This document shows positions 25,225-32,839 of a DNA stretch of 34,785 nucleotides, in pieces (the stretch's first letter is position 1; every line of letters begins with the position of its first letter). The DNA comes from an uncultured Bacilli bacterium (lineage in GTDB: Bacteria > Bacillota_I > Bacilli_A > RF39 > UBA660): NCBI GenBank assembly GCA_947585915.1, contig CANPXJ010000007.1, positions 1 to 34,785 of the forward strand. The letters run 5' to 3'. Position numbers and translations under genes: made by a program. Under the pieces are notes generated by a model that worked only from the letters and a program-made list of their open reading frames with translations, searched no databases and had not been told where the DNA came from.

Positions 25225-26253
25225 ATGATAATGAAAAAACTAAGAAATGCCATAATTTTTATTATAATATTTTTAATTATATTTTTTCTAATTAATAAAA
25301 TTTTACGAATTGTGCCAAATGCTATTAGTGATTTTTATAAAGAACCAAAAAATAGTTTAGATGTAGTTTACGTTGGATCTAGTAATGCCTATGCTCATTT
25401 TAATACAGTTTTAGCTTATAAAGAATACGGTTTTACAACTGGTTTAATGGCGAGTGATACGCAACCAATTCAATCATTAAAATATTTGCTTAAAGAAGTA
25501 AAAAAATATCAAACGCCAAAAGTCTATGTAATTGATTTAGGGCATATTCATCACTATAAAAATGATGATGTGGGAGCAATACGTAAAATTATTGATGAAA
25601 TGCCATTATCTTTTAATAGACTAGCTCTTACTAAAAAGTTATTAGAGGAATCTAAAATCAAAAAGAAAGATTATATTAATTATTACTTTAGTTTCTTAAT
25701 GTATCATAATACTTGGGAATATATAGGTAATCTAAAACGTGATAATTTGTATAAAGGTTACTTATTAGATAGATTAACTATTAGAATCGAACCGCAAAAA
25801 AAGAATGATTGGAATTATGAGGTATCTTCATTAAATAAAGTTCAAAAAGAAGCTTTAAATGAAACTATAGAATATATAAAGGACAATGATTTAGAAGTAA
25901 TATTTACAGTACCAGTTAAAGTATATGATAAAAAAACAATGGGTTATATAAATGAAGCCACTAAAATAATAGAAAACAATAATTTAAAGATAATTAATTT
26001 TAATACTTGTGAAGATTTTGAAATTGATTATTCACACGATTTATATAATAGTAATCATATCAACGTTTGGGGAGCCACTAAATTTACTAGATACTTTGCC
26101 AAGTATTTAGATCATACTTATAATTTAGATGATCATCGAAATGATAAAAAATATAGTTCATGGCAAAAAGAATATGAAAGATTTGCTAAATCCTTAAAAA
26201 AATTGACTGGAGAAGATATTAAAAATAAGGATTTTGGAAAAGTTAGCCAATAA
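25225..26253 (+). CDS. SGNH-fold protein, DltD-like, membrane anchored
   Basis: 342-aa protein with one N-terminal membrane anchor (about residues 8-27) and an extracellular SGNH-hydrolase-like domain. The block I Ser motif is 'YVGSSNAYAHF' (Gly51-Ser52-Ser53), and the C-terminal catalytic pair lies in 'SHDLYNSNHINVWGATKF' (Asp about 272, His278). This is the arrangement of DltD and AlgJ/AlgX-type partners that complete acyl transfer outside the cell after the MBOAT protein. Two ATG codons (25225 and 25231) are possible; the first has AAAGG at better spacing. Last gene of the operon; a strong hairpin terminator follows. Likely accepts the acyl group from the MBOAT protein and delivers it to the polymer, or trims it; a simple esterase is the alternative. 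Confidence 0.85.
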   Translation: MIMKKLRNAIIFIIIFLIIFFLINKILRIVPNAISDFYKEPKNSLDVVYVGSSNAYAHFNTVLAYKEYGFTTGLMASDTQPIQSLKYLLKEVKKYQTPKVYVIDLGHIHHYKNDDVGAIRKIIDEMPLSFNRLALTKKLLEESKIKKKDYINYYFSFLMYHNTWEYIGNLKRDNLYKGYLLDRLTIRIEPQKKNDWNYEVSSLNKVQKEALNETIEYIKDNDLEVIFTVPVKVYDKKTMGYINEATKIIENNNLKIINFNTCEDFEIDYSHDLYNSNHINVWGATKFTRYFAKYLDHTYNLDDHRNDKKYSSWQKEYERFAKSLKKLTGEDIKNKDFGKVSQ

Positions 26254-26299
26254 ATTAGATTATAAATTTTCTTATGAAACGATTAATTCAGTAAATAAG

Positions 26300-26345
26300 A
26301 AAATATACTTGCTAAAAAATACATTTTTAAGTATATTTTTTTCTA
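26300..26345 (+). terminator. Strong terminator of the FkbH-ACP-MBOAT operon
   Basis: Perfect 11-bp stem AAAATATACTT / AAGTATATTTT (26300-26310 with 26329-26339), inside which TAAAAA/TTTTTA can also pair, followed by TTTTTTT. It lies three bases from the end of the convergent ATP-grasp-like gene, so it probably serves both directions. Confidence 0.85.
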
Positions 26346-26347
26346 TT

Positions 26348-27523
26348 TTATCTTCTTGTAATTTTAATTTGTTTTTTTCGCATTACTAAATTTAAGGCAT
26401 GAATGCGAGCTTGAATATCTAAAAGCTGTTGAGTATTATAAAAATCATTATCGTAATTTTGGGGTAAATTATATTTTTCAGCATATGAATAAAGCATTGG
26501 ATATTCATGTTCTTCTAGAAATTTCCAATTGTTTTCTTCTATATCAAAGATAAAATCTAGACCGCAAATTGCCCCGATTTCTCTTTTACAATATTTGGCA
26601 ATATTAGTGACAGCTTTCTCTATTTCCGAAGGTAATTTATCTTCTTGCGGATTAATATTGTGAGCAAGTAGGATTCTTTTTTCTCCTTCGGCATAATTTG
26701 TTTTACCAAGCAAAATGCTATGTCCACCAGCCATTGTATTAGATATAATGCTAGAATTACCTAAGTAATAGGGGCTATTGGGATTAGCCAAATAGTCACT
26801 TAAAATATCATTAGTTTCAGTATGATTCGAATTATTTGGTAGACTATATTTTAAACTAGCACACAAAATATCACCGGAGGATGAAGTTAGTATTCTTAAA
26901 GAAGTATTAAATTCCGTAGGAGTTTGGATATATTTTTGAAAAACAATATCTTCTTGAAAAGTTTTTTTTAAATCGGGGAATGTTAAAGGAGCGTTACCAT
27001 ATTTTTGAATATATTGTTCTTTAAAATAATCATTTATTTCATTATAAAACTTTTTTAATAAAGCTAGTTGATTAGTATTTTTAATGATAAACTTTCCTTT
27101 TCCGCCATGACTTTCCTTATTTTTCACAACAAACGGAAATGGGGGCAAATCTTGAGGAAATTTTTCATCTATAAAAGTAATAGTATTCGGTTCTTTTATA
27201 TTTTGTTCTAATAAAAATGTTTTAATTTTATTATTTTTCTTATTTTGATATTCTTCTTTAGACTTATTTTGGTGTTGATCTAAACAAGGACTAAAATAGA
27301 AAGTATCTTCATTAGCTTCTTCTGGATTAGTTATTATGTTATATTCTAATTCTTTGAGTTTTATAAATAGATTACGATATGTTTCATAAATAGGGTTAGG
27401 ATTGCTTATTTGCGGTAAAGAAATAGTTTTAGTTTTTTGATTTATGTAATCTGATTTTATATATAATGCTTCCGGATCGATATATATTTCTTGTCCATAA
27501 CCTTCTAGCAATTTTATTAACAT
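26348..27523 (-). CDS. ATP-grasp-fold protein of unknown substrate
   Basis: 391-aa protein with an ATP-grasp-like core. 'FPFVVKNKESHGGKGKFIIKN' (about residues 128-148) has the Lys and flexible Gly-rich loop, 'DIVFQKYIQTPTEFNTSLRI' the adenine-binding strand, and 'AICGLDFIFDIEENNWKFLEEHEYP' the acidic metal-site strand with Glu where Asn is often seen. Overall layout resembles RimK/glutathione-synthetase-type carboxylate-amine ligases, but I do not recognise the subfamily or substrate. No signal peptide or membrane segment. The start ATG at 27523 has only a weak AGAAAGAG upstream. A TATAAT lies on the minus strand at 27547-27552. Single gene between the acyl-transfer operon and a small unknown gene. 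Confidence 0.68.
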   Translation of the reverse strand: MLIKLLEGYGQEIYIDPEALYIKSDYINQKTKTISLPQISNPNPIYETYRNLFIKLKELEYNIITNPEEANEDTFYFSPCLDQHQNKSKEEYQNKKNNKIKTFLLEQNIKEPNTITFIDEKFPQDLPPFPFVVKNKESHGGKGKFIIKNTNQLALLKKFYNEINDYFKEQYIQKYGNAPLTFPDLKKTFQEDIVFQKYIQTPTEFNTSLRILTSSSGDILCASLKYSLPNNSNHTETNDILSDYLANPNSPYYLGNSSIISNTMAGGHSILLGKTNYAEGEKRILLAHNINPQEDKLPSEIEKAVTNIAKYCKREIGAICGLDFIFDIEENNWKFLEEHEYPMLYSYAEKYNLPQNYDNDFYNTQQLLDIQARIHALNLVMRKKQIKITRR

Positions 27524-27546
27524 CTTTAGGACTCTTTCTATTTATA

Positions 27547-27578
27547 ATTATAAACTAGATTAGGGAAGTTTTCTAGTT
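27547..27578 (-). promoter_or_regulatory. Probable -10 and adjoining inverted repeat before the ATP-grasp gene
   Basis: TATAAT on the minus strand at 27547-27552. Directly upstream is an inverted repeat AACTAGA (27553-27559) / TCTAGTT (27572-27578), placed in the -35 region, where a repressor or activator could bind. No consensus -35 is seen. Confidence 0.4.
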
Positions 27579-27597
27579 ATAGAAAAATAGATATAAA

Positions 27598-27611
27598 AAA
27601 AGAATTCTTTT
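27598..27611 (-). terminator. Possible terminator of the small unknown gene
   Basis: Palindrome AAAAGAATTCTTTT followed on the minus strand by further T bases, starting within 10 bases of the gene's stop. The stem is short (5-6 bp) and A-T rich. Confidence 0.4.
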
Positions 27612-27619
27612 GATTGGAT

Positions 27620-28015
27620 CTATTGTCTTTTACAAATTTTGTCTTGGTTGTTTTGTTTTTGGGAATTTTCATATATTTCTTTTATTAATTGTAATTCTTC
27701 TAAATCAAAATTTCCTGAACCAAAACAACTTTTTAATCTTAGATCATTTAAGTCTGGCCCTTCAGCTTTTCCAGCATAGAAATTACTTGAGAAAAAGATA
27801 TATTGTTTTATAATGTCTTCTTCCTCAATTGTTAATTCTTTTCCACTATAATAATTTGCTAGAACAGAACGTATATTATATTCACAAATTTTTTCTGCAT
27901 ATTTATTATAATCAAACCATTCAACAAATTTATTTTTAATTTTTTGAATTTTTCCCATACCATAAATATCACAATATAATATTTGCATTTTTTCTGTATT
28001 ATTTTTTTCCCCCAT
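27620..28015 (-). CDS. Unknown small protein
   Basis: 131-aa protein that I do not recognise. It appears soluble, with charged residues throughout, no signal peptide and no membrane segment. It contains 'EEEDIIKQYIFFSSNFYAGKAEGPDLNDLR' and a Gln/Asn/Lys-rich tail; predicted mostly helical. ATG at 28015 follows GAGGTTAA and a good minus-strand promoter (TTGACT-18-TATAAT), supporting it as a real gene. The overlapping plus-strand ORF at 27610-27813 has no ribosome site and is taken as a shadow. It lies back to back with the BceR-like operon across about 170 bases, which may hint at shared control, but there is no direct evidence. Confidence 0.6.
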   Translation of the reverse strand: MGEKNNTEKMQILYCDIYGMGKIQKIKNKFVEWFDYNKYAEKICEYNIRSVLANYYSGKELTIEEEDIIKQYIFFSSNFYAGKAEGPDLNDLRLKSCFGSGNFDLEELQLIKEIYENSQKQNNQDKICKRQ

Positions 28016-28045
28016 TTAACCTCATTCCTTTCAAAGAATGTTGTT

Positions 28046-28075
28046 ATTATATTACTAGACTATTATAAAAGTCAA
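28046..28075 (-). promoter_or_regulatory. Predicted promoter of the small unknown gene
   Basis: Minus strand: TTGACT (28070-28075), an 18-base spacer, then TATAAT (28046-28051), about 30 bases before the ATG. Confidence 0.55.
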
Positions 28076-28115
28076 TATAAAAAATTATTCTACTAGAAAA
28101 TTAATTTTTCTAATG

Positions 28116-28129
28116 TTACAAAACTGTAA
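28116..28129 (+). promoter_or_regulatory. BceR-type operator box upstream of the two-component genes
   Basis: TTACA-AAAC-TGTAA, a perfect 5-bp inverted repeat matching the TNACA-N4-TGTAA pattern described for Bce-type response regulators. The same box (TTACA-N4-TGTAA) recurs before the ABC transporter genes at 29877. It lies 23 bases upstream of a TATAAT (28153-28158), where an activator would replace a -35. Confidence 0.65.
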
Positions 28130-28152
28130 GGTTAGATAAATTTCATTAGTGG

Positions 28153-28158
28153 TATAAT
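28153..28158 (+). promoter_or_regulatory. -10 element of the BceRS-like operon
   Basis: Consensus TATAAT 26 bases before the response-regulator ATG. No good -35 is present at 16-18 bases, consistent with dependence on the upstream BceR-type box. Confidence 0.5.
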
Positions 28159-28183
28159 AATAAAGAAAAATGTGGTGAAATAT

Positions 28184-28858
28184 ATGAGTAAAATTATGAT
28201 TATTGAAGATGAAGAATTAATATGTAATGAACTATCTAAACTTTTAAAAAATAATAATTATGAAGCAATTGTTTTAAAAGATTTTAAAAATGCTTTAAAG
28301 GAAATATTAACTGTATCACCAGATTTAATTTTACTTGATATAAATATTCCTTTTCTAAATGGGGAGGCTTTATTACAAAATTTAAGGAAAGAATCTAATA
28401 TTCCTGTTATTATGGTTACTAGCAACAACTCAGAAATAGATGAAGCATTATCTATTTCTTATGGGGCAGATGATTATATTACTAAACCTTATAATCCTAA
28501 TATTTTGCTTTTAAGAATAGGGGCAGTACTAAAAAGAACAAAGACAAATTACAATCTAAAGGAAAACGAACTTGTTTATAAAGAATTAAAATTTGATATT
28601 CAAAAAGGAATTATTAAAAAAGGGAATAGAGAAATAGAATTAACGAAAAACGAAATGATTATTTTTTCTTATCTATTAAATCATCAAAATAAAATTGTAA
28701 CTCGGGATGAACTTATGACAATTTTATGGGATAATTCTGAGTATGTTAATGAAAATGCTTTAACGGTAAATATAAGTAGACTGCGTGGCAAATTAAAAGA
28801 AATAGGATATGAAGATGTGATAGATACAAGAAAAGGATTAGGGTACATTTTATCATGA
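28184..28858 (+). CDS. OmpR/PhoB-type response regulator, BceR-like
   Basis: 224-aa response regulator. The receiver domain (about residues 1-118) has acidic 'IIEDEE', phospho-acceptor Asp52 ('LILLDINIP') and switch Lys in 'YITKPYN'. The winged-helix DNA-binding domain (about 125-224) has 'IELTKNEMIIFSYLLNH' and 'VNISRLRGKL'. The ATG at 28184 is chosen over the ORF-track GTG (28172), since GGTGA lies five bases before it and 'KIMIIEDEE' is the normal family start. It overlaps the kinase gene by 4 bases (ATGA). With the kinase and the BceAB-like transporter it forms a peptide-antibiotic sensing module and most likely binds the two TTACA-N4-TGTAA boxes. Confidence 0.92.
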   Translation: MSKIMIIEDEELICNELSKLLKNNNYEAIVLKDFKNALKEILTVSPDLILLDINIPFLNGEALLQNLRKESNIPVIMVTSNNSEIDEALSISYGADDYITKPYNPNILLLRIGAVLKRTKTNYNLKENELVYKELKFDIQKGIIKKGNREIELTKNEMIIFSYLLNHQNKIVTRDELMTILWDNSEYVNENALTVNISRLRGKLKEIGYEDVIDTRKGLGYILS

Positions 28859-29874
28859 AATTTAGTAAATATTTTAAAGATAATTTATATAAGTTAGTAG
28901 TATTTGTTGTATGTTATGTTTTTAATTTACTTATCTTTTTAGCATTTAAAGTAGGTAAGCCTGTCATTATATCTTCATCATTTTTATATATAGTTAGTTT
29001 TTTGCTTATTTTATTAATACCTTATTTTAGAAAAAGAAAGTTTTATCTAAATCTACTTGCCAATATTGAATCTCTTGATAAAAGCTATTTAGTATTAGAA
29101 ACTTTATCTAAACCCGAATTTTATGAAGGAGAGTTGTTGTATCAAGCCTTATATGAAATAAATAAATCAATGAATGAAAATGTAAGATTAATAGAAGAAC
29201 ATTTGCAAGACTTTAAAGAATATATTGAAATGTGGATACACGAGGTTAAAATTCCCCTTTCTACTTTAGTTTTAATCAGCAATAATCATCAAGAACAGTT
29301 TGATAAAAAAACGAAATTACAATTAAAAAGATTAGAAGATTATGTTGATCAGGTTCTTTATTATGCGAGAAGCGAAAATGCTGAAAAAGATTATTTAATA
29401 AAAGAAATAGATTTAGTCAAAGTTATTAAAAATGCTGGTCTTAAAAATATGGATGAAATCCTAGAAAATAAAATAGATTACATTGTAGAAAATGTTCATT
29501 ATAAAGTATTAACGGACTCTAAATGGTTAGAATTTATTTTAGGCCAAATTATTAATAATAGTATTAAATATAAAAAAGATATGGATGATTCTTTTATTAA
29601 AATATCTGTTTTAGAAAAACAAGATAAAACAATTTTAATTATTGAAGATAATGGAATAGGAATAAAAAAGTCGGATTTAAAACAAGTCTTTGCTAAATCA
29701 TTTACGGGAGAAAATGGTAGAAAAGGCAGTAGTTCAACAGGCATGGGCTTGTTTATTGCTAAAAATATGTGTAAAAAATTGGGGCATAAAATAGATATAG
29801 AATCTGTTTATAACAAATATACAAAGGTTTATATAACATTTTCTAAAAATAAATATTATGATGTTTTAAAGTAG
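28855..29874 (+). CDS. Intramembrane-sensing histidine kinase, BceS-like
   Basis: 339-aa kinase with two N-terminal membrane helices (about residues 13-31 and 38-57) joined by only a few residues, so there is no extracellular sensor; such kinases receive the signal through the BceB-type permease. The phospho-acceptor His129 lies in 'EMWIHEVKIPL', the BceS-type H-box. The ATPase domain has 'QIINNSIKY', 'IEDNGIGIKKSDL' and 'GSSSTGMGLFIAKNMCKKL'. The ATG overlaps the regulator's stop. A BceR-type box begins two bases after its own stop, so the transporter genes can be induced separately. Normal length for the family. Confidence 0.92.
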   Translation: MKFSKYFKDNLYKLVVFVVCYVFNLLIFLAFKVGKPVIISSSFLYIVSFLLILLIPYFRKRKFYLNLLANIESLDKSYLVLETLSKPEFYEGELLYQALYEINKSMNENVRLIEEHLQDFKEYIEMWIHEVKIPLSTLVLISNNHQEQFDKKTKLQLKRLEDYVDQVLYYARSENAEKDYLIKEIDLVKVIKNAGLKNMDEILENKIDYIVENVHYKVLTDSKWLEFILGQIINNSIKYKKDMDDSFIKISVLEKQDKTILIIEDNGIGIKKSDLKQVFAKSFTGENGRKGSSSTGMGLFIAKNMCKKLGHKIDIESVYNKYTKVYITFSKNKYYDVLK

Positions 29875-29876
29875 AG

Positions 29877-29890
29877 TTACAAAATTGTAA
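29877..29890 (+). promoter_or_regulatory. BceR-type operator box upstream of the BceAB-like genes
   Basis: TTACA-AAAT-TGTAA inverted repeat, same half-sites as the box at 28116. A second TTTGTAA half-site follows at 29894-29900. TAATAT at 29898-29903 is a poor -10 candidate, so the exact transcription start is unclear. Confidence 0.65.
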
Positions 29891-29958
29891 TGTTTTGTAA
29901 TATTAAAGAGGCGACAAGAGGGATTTTTTGAATTATGATGTTTACGAAAGGAGAAATT

Positions 29959-30723
29959 ATGGAAAATATTTTAAAAGTGGACAAAATTGAAAAATACTAT
30001 GGTAGTCGTTCATCTTTAACAAAAGCAATTGATAATTTATCTTTTGAAGTCGAAAAAGGTGAGTTTGTGGCGATTATGGGGGCATCTGGTTCAGGAAAAA
30101 CAACGCTTTTAAATTGTATTGGCACGATTGATAAAGTAACAAGTGGGCATATCTTTGTTGGAGATCTTGATATTACTAAATTAAAAGGAAATGCACTTAA
30201 TAAATTTCGTAGAGAAGAGATAGGTTTTATCTTTCAAGATTTTAATTTACTCGATACTTTAACTGCTTATGAAAATATTGCTCTGGCTTTATCTATTCAA
30301 AATCTAAAAGTTAAGGAAATAGAGGAAAAAATTAAGAAAGTTAGTAAAGAATTAGATATAAAAGATGTTTTAAATAAATATCCCTATCAAATGAGTGGAG
30401 GCCAAAAACAAAGAGTGGCAGCGGCTCGAGCTATAATTACCAATCCTAAACTAATTTTAGCTGATGAACCGACCGGAGCCTTGGATTCTAAATCATCGAA
30501 AATGTTACTAGAAAAATTAGAATTTTTAGAAAAACTAGGAGCTACTATTTTGATGGTAACTCATGATGCTTTCACAGCAAGTTATGCCAGAAGAGTAATT
30601 TTTATTAAAGATGGTAAAATTTTTAAAGAGCTTCATAGAGGAAACGATACTCGAAAAAGTTTTTTTGATAAGATTATAGATGTTGTAACTTTACTTGGCG
30701 GAGACTTAAATGATGCTTTGTAA
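29959..30723 (+). CDS. ABC transporter ATPase, BceA-like
   Basis: 254-aa ATP-binding subunit of a MacB/BceA-type transporter. Walker A is 'GASGSGKTTLLN', Q-loop 'IFQDFNLLDTLTAYENIAL', signature 'MSGGQKQRVAAARAI', Walker B 'LILADEPTGALDS' and H-loop 'VTHDAF', all intact. The start ATG at 29959 is five bases after GAAAGGAG; the ORF-track ATG eight codons earlier lacks a ribosome site. It overlaps the permease gene by 14 bases. With the permease it should remove or shield cell-wall-active peptide antibiotics from their lipid targets, and pass flux information to the kinase. Confidence 0.93.
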   Translation: MENILKVDKIEKYYGSRSSLTKAIDNLSFEVEKGEFVAIMGASGSGKTTLLNCIGTIDKVTSGHIFVGDLDITKLKGNALNKFRREEIGFIFQDFNLLDTLTAYENIALALSIQNLKVKEIEEKIKKVSKELDIKDVLNKYPYQMSGGQKQRVAAARAIITNPKLILADEPTGALDSKSSKMLLEKLEFLEKLGATILMVTHDAFTASYARRVIFIKDGKIFKELHRGNDTRKSFFDKIIDVVTLLGGDLNDAL

Positions 30724-32785
30724 GTTATCGCTTAAAAATATCAAGAAGAGTATTAAAGACTATGCCATCTACTTTTTTACTCTTATTCTTGGTATTTCAA
30801 TATTCTATGTTTTTAATGCTTTAAATAGCCAAACTGTGATGATGAATGTTTCATCATCAACTGCCGAACTAATTGATTTAATGATGACCATTCTTTCTAG
30901 TGTTAGTGTATTTGTCTCATTTATATTAGGTTTTTTGATTATTTATGCCTCACGCTTTTTAATAAAAAGAAGAAATAAAGAGTTTGGAATTTACTTAACT
31001 TTAGGTATGAGTAAAAGAAAAATATCGTTAATTTTATTTTTTGAAACTTTATTTATTGGAATCATTTCCCTTGTAGTGGGATTAGCTTTAGGTGTGTTAT
31101 TATCCCAGGCTATGAGTTTAGTTGTTGCTAACATGTTTGAAGCAAATCTAACAAAGTTTGCCTTTGTTTTCTCATCATCAGCTTGTCTTAAAACTATTAT
31201 TTATTTTAGTATTATGTATCTACTAGTTATGATTTTTAATACGATAAGTGTCAGTAAATGTAAATTAATTGATTTATTAAATGGGTCAAAGAAAACTGAA
31301 AAAATTAAACTAAAAAATCCTTATTTATGTATCATTATTTTTATTATATCTTGTTTCGTTTTAGGGAAAGCCTATTATATGGTAACTTATGATTTTCTAG
31401 CCTTACAAGATGTAGAAGATATAATAAAACCTATTATAATGGGAGTAGTAAGTACATTCTTTATCTTTTGGTCCTTATCAGGTTTAATTTTAAGAATAGC
31501 TATGAGTATTAAAAAGTTTTATTTTAAGGGATTAAATAGTTTCACCTTAAGAGAGTTTAGTAGTAAAATTAATACTACGGTCTTTTCGACAACGATTATT
31601 TGTTTAATGTTATTTGTAACTATATGTTTATTATCGGCTTGTCTCACAATGAAAAATTCTATGAATGCAAATATTAGGAAACTGGCTCCTGTCGATGCAG
31701 ATTTTTCAATTCTTATGAATATGAATAAAAATTATGATGATTTTAAAGGTTTAGGATTTAATGATTCGCAAATTCAAAATTCTCACTATTTTGTAAAAGA
31801 AATGTTTGGATTATATCATTTTGATATTCTTTCTTATTTTAAAGATTATGTAGATGTAAATATTTATTCAACTCCTGATTTAACATTTAATCACACTTTA
31901 GGTTCTAAATTAGAAATGATAAGAACAAAATTTCCTTTTTTAGATTATGATGATTCGGAAGCTATTATGAAAATTAGTGATTATAATAAAGTAGCAAGGC
32001 TTTATGGCAATAAAGAGTATTCTTTAAGTGATGATGAATATATAATTATAGCTGATTTTAAATCAATGGTTAAGGTTAGAAATATTGCTTTAGAAAATGG
32101 GGAGGCAATTAATTTATTTGGACGCACTTTAAAACCTAAGTATAATTCTTGTCAGGATGGATTTATAGAAATGTCTAGTCAACATATTAATACCGGAATT
32201 ATTTTAGTTCCTGATAATATTGTTGGTGGAGAGTATTTATATGAAAATCATTTAATAGGTAATTATAAAACAACAGATGAGAACAAAATTAGAGAAATAG
32301 AAAATAATATTAATAAACTTTCTAAAAATGAATTAGCTAATACTTATTTACTTCCATCTGGCAATACTAAATTAGATATTAAAGAAGCAACAATAGGATT
32401 ATCAGCAATGGTTACATTTATTGGCCTTTATCTAGGAATTATTTTCTTAATTAGTAGTGCAGCAATCTTAGGTTTAAAAGAATTATCTGATAGCAGTGAT
32501 AACCAAGAAAGATTTAAAATATTAAGAAAGATTGGCACAGATGAGAAAATGATTAATAAAGCATTATTTAGACAAATTGCTATATTCTTTATGTTACCTT
32601 TAATTCTTGCCTTAGTTCATTCTATCTTTGGGATATCGTTTGCTGTTAAAATGCTAGAAGTATTTGGTAATGAACAATTATTACCTTCAATTATTGCCAC
32701 AGCTATATTTATTGTTATTATCTATGGTGGATATTTCTTAATTACTTATTCTTGTAGTAAAAATATTATAAAGGAAAGATATTAG
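30710..32785 (+). CDS. BceB-like ABC transporter permease
   Basis: 691-aa permease with the Bce-type layout: about ten membrane helices, FtsX-type domains in the N-terminal half ('YASRFLIKRRNKEFGIYLTLGMSKRKI') and at the C-terminal end ('LKELSDSSDNQERFKILRKIGTDEKMI'), and a large extracellular domain of about 200 residues (about 325-550, starting after 'CLTMKNSMNANIRK') thought in the family to bind the peptide-target complex and set specificity. Start: either ATG at 30710 or the adjacent one at 30713, after GGAG. Overlaps the ATPase gene by 14 bases. Last gene of the module; convergent with the surface protein gene. Confidence 0.92.
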   Translation: MMLCKLSLKNIKKSIKDYAIYFFTLILGISIFYVFNALNSQTVMMNVSSSTAELIDLMMTILSSVSVFVSFILGFLIIYASRFLIKRRNKEFGIYLTLGMSKRKISLILFFETLFIGIISLVVGLALGVLLSQAMSLVVANMFEANLTKFAFVFSSSACLKTIIYFSIMYLLVMIFNTISVSKCKLIDLLNGSKKTEKIKLKNPYLCIIIFIISCFVLGKAYYMVTYDFLALQDVEDIIKPIIMGVVSTFFIFWSLSGLILRIAMSIKKFYFKGLNSFTLREFSSKINTTVFSTTIICLMLFVTICLLSACLTMKNSMNANIRKLAPVDADFSILMNMNKNYDDFKGLGFNDSQIQNSHYFVKEMFGLYHFDILSYFKDYVDVNIYSTPDLTFNHTLGSKLEMIRTKFPFLDYDDSEAIMKISDYNKVARLYGNKEYSLSDDEYIIIADFKSMVKVRNIALENGEAINLFGRTLKPKYNSCQDGFIEMSSQHINTGIILVPDNIVGGEYLYENHLIGNYKTTDENKIREIENNINKLSKNELANTYLLPSGNTKLDIKEATIGLSAMVTFIGLYLGIIFLISSAAILGLKELSDSSDNQERFKILRKIGTDEKMINKALFRQIAIFFMLPLILALVHSIFGISFAVKMLEVFGNEQLLPSIIATAIFIVIIYGGYFLITYSCSKNIIKERY

Positions 32786-32815
32786 TATATTAGGGTATTT
32801 TTAAAATTAAAAAAT

Positions 32816-32839
32816 AAAAAAGACAATTATGCCTTTTTT
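32816..32839 (-). terminator. Terminator of the NPET surface protein gene
   Basis: On the minus strand AAAAAAGGC, a six-base loop and GTCTTTTTT form a 9-bp stem (one G-U pair) that ends in T bases, overlapping the stop codon of the surface protein gene. In the plus direction one pair is lost, so it would serve the permease gene less well. Confidence 0.6.

Noticed and set aside
27610-27813. 67-aa plus-strand ORF
   Set aside because: Overlaps the minus-strand small gene, which has a proper promoter and ribosome site; this one has neither.
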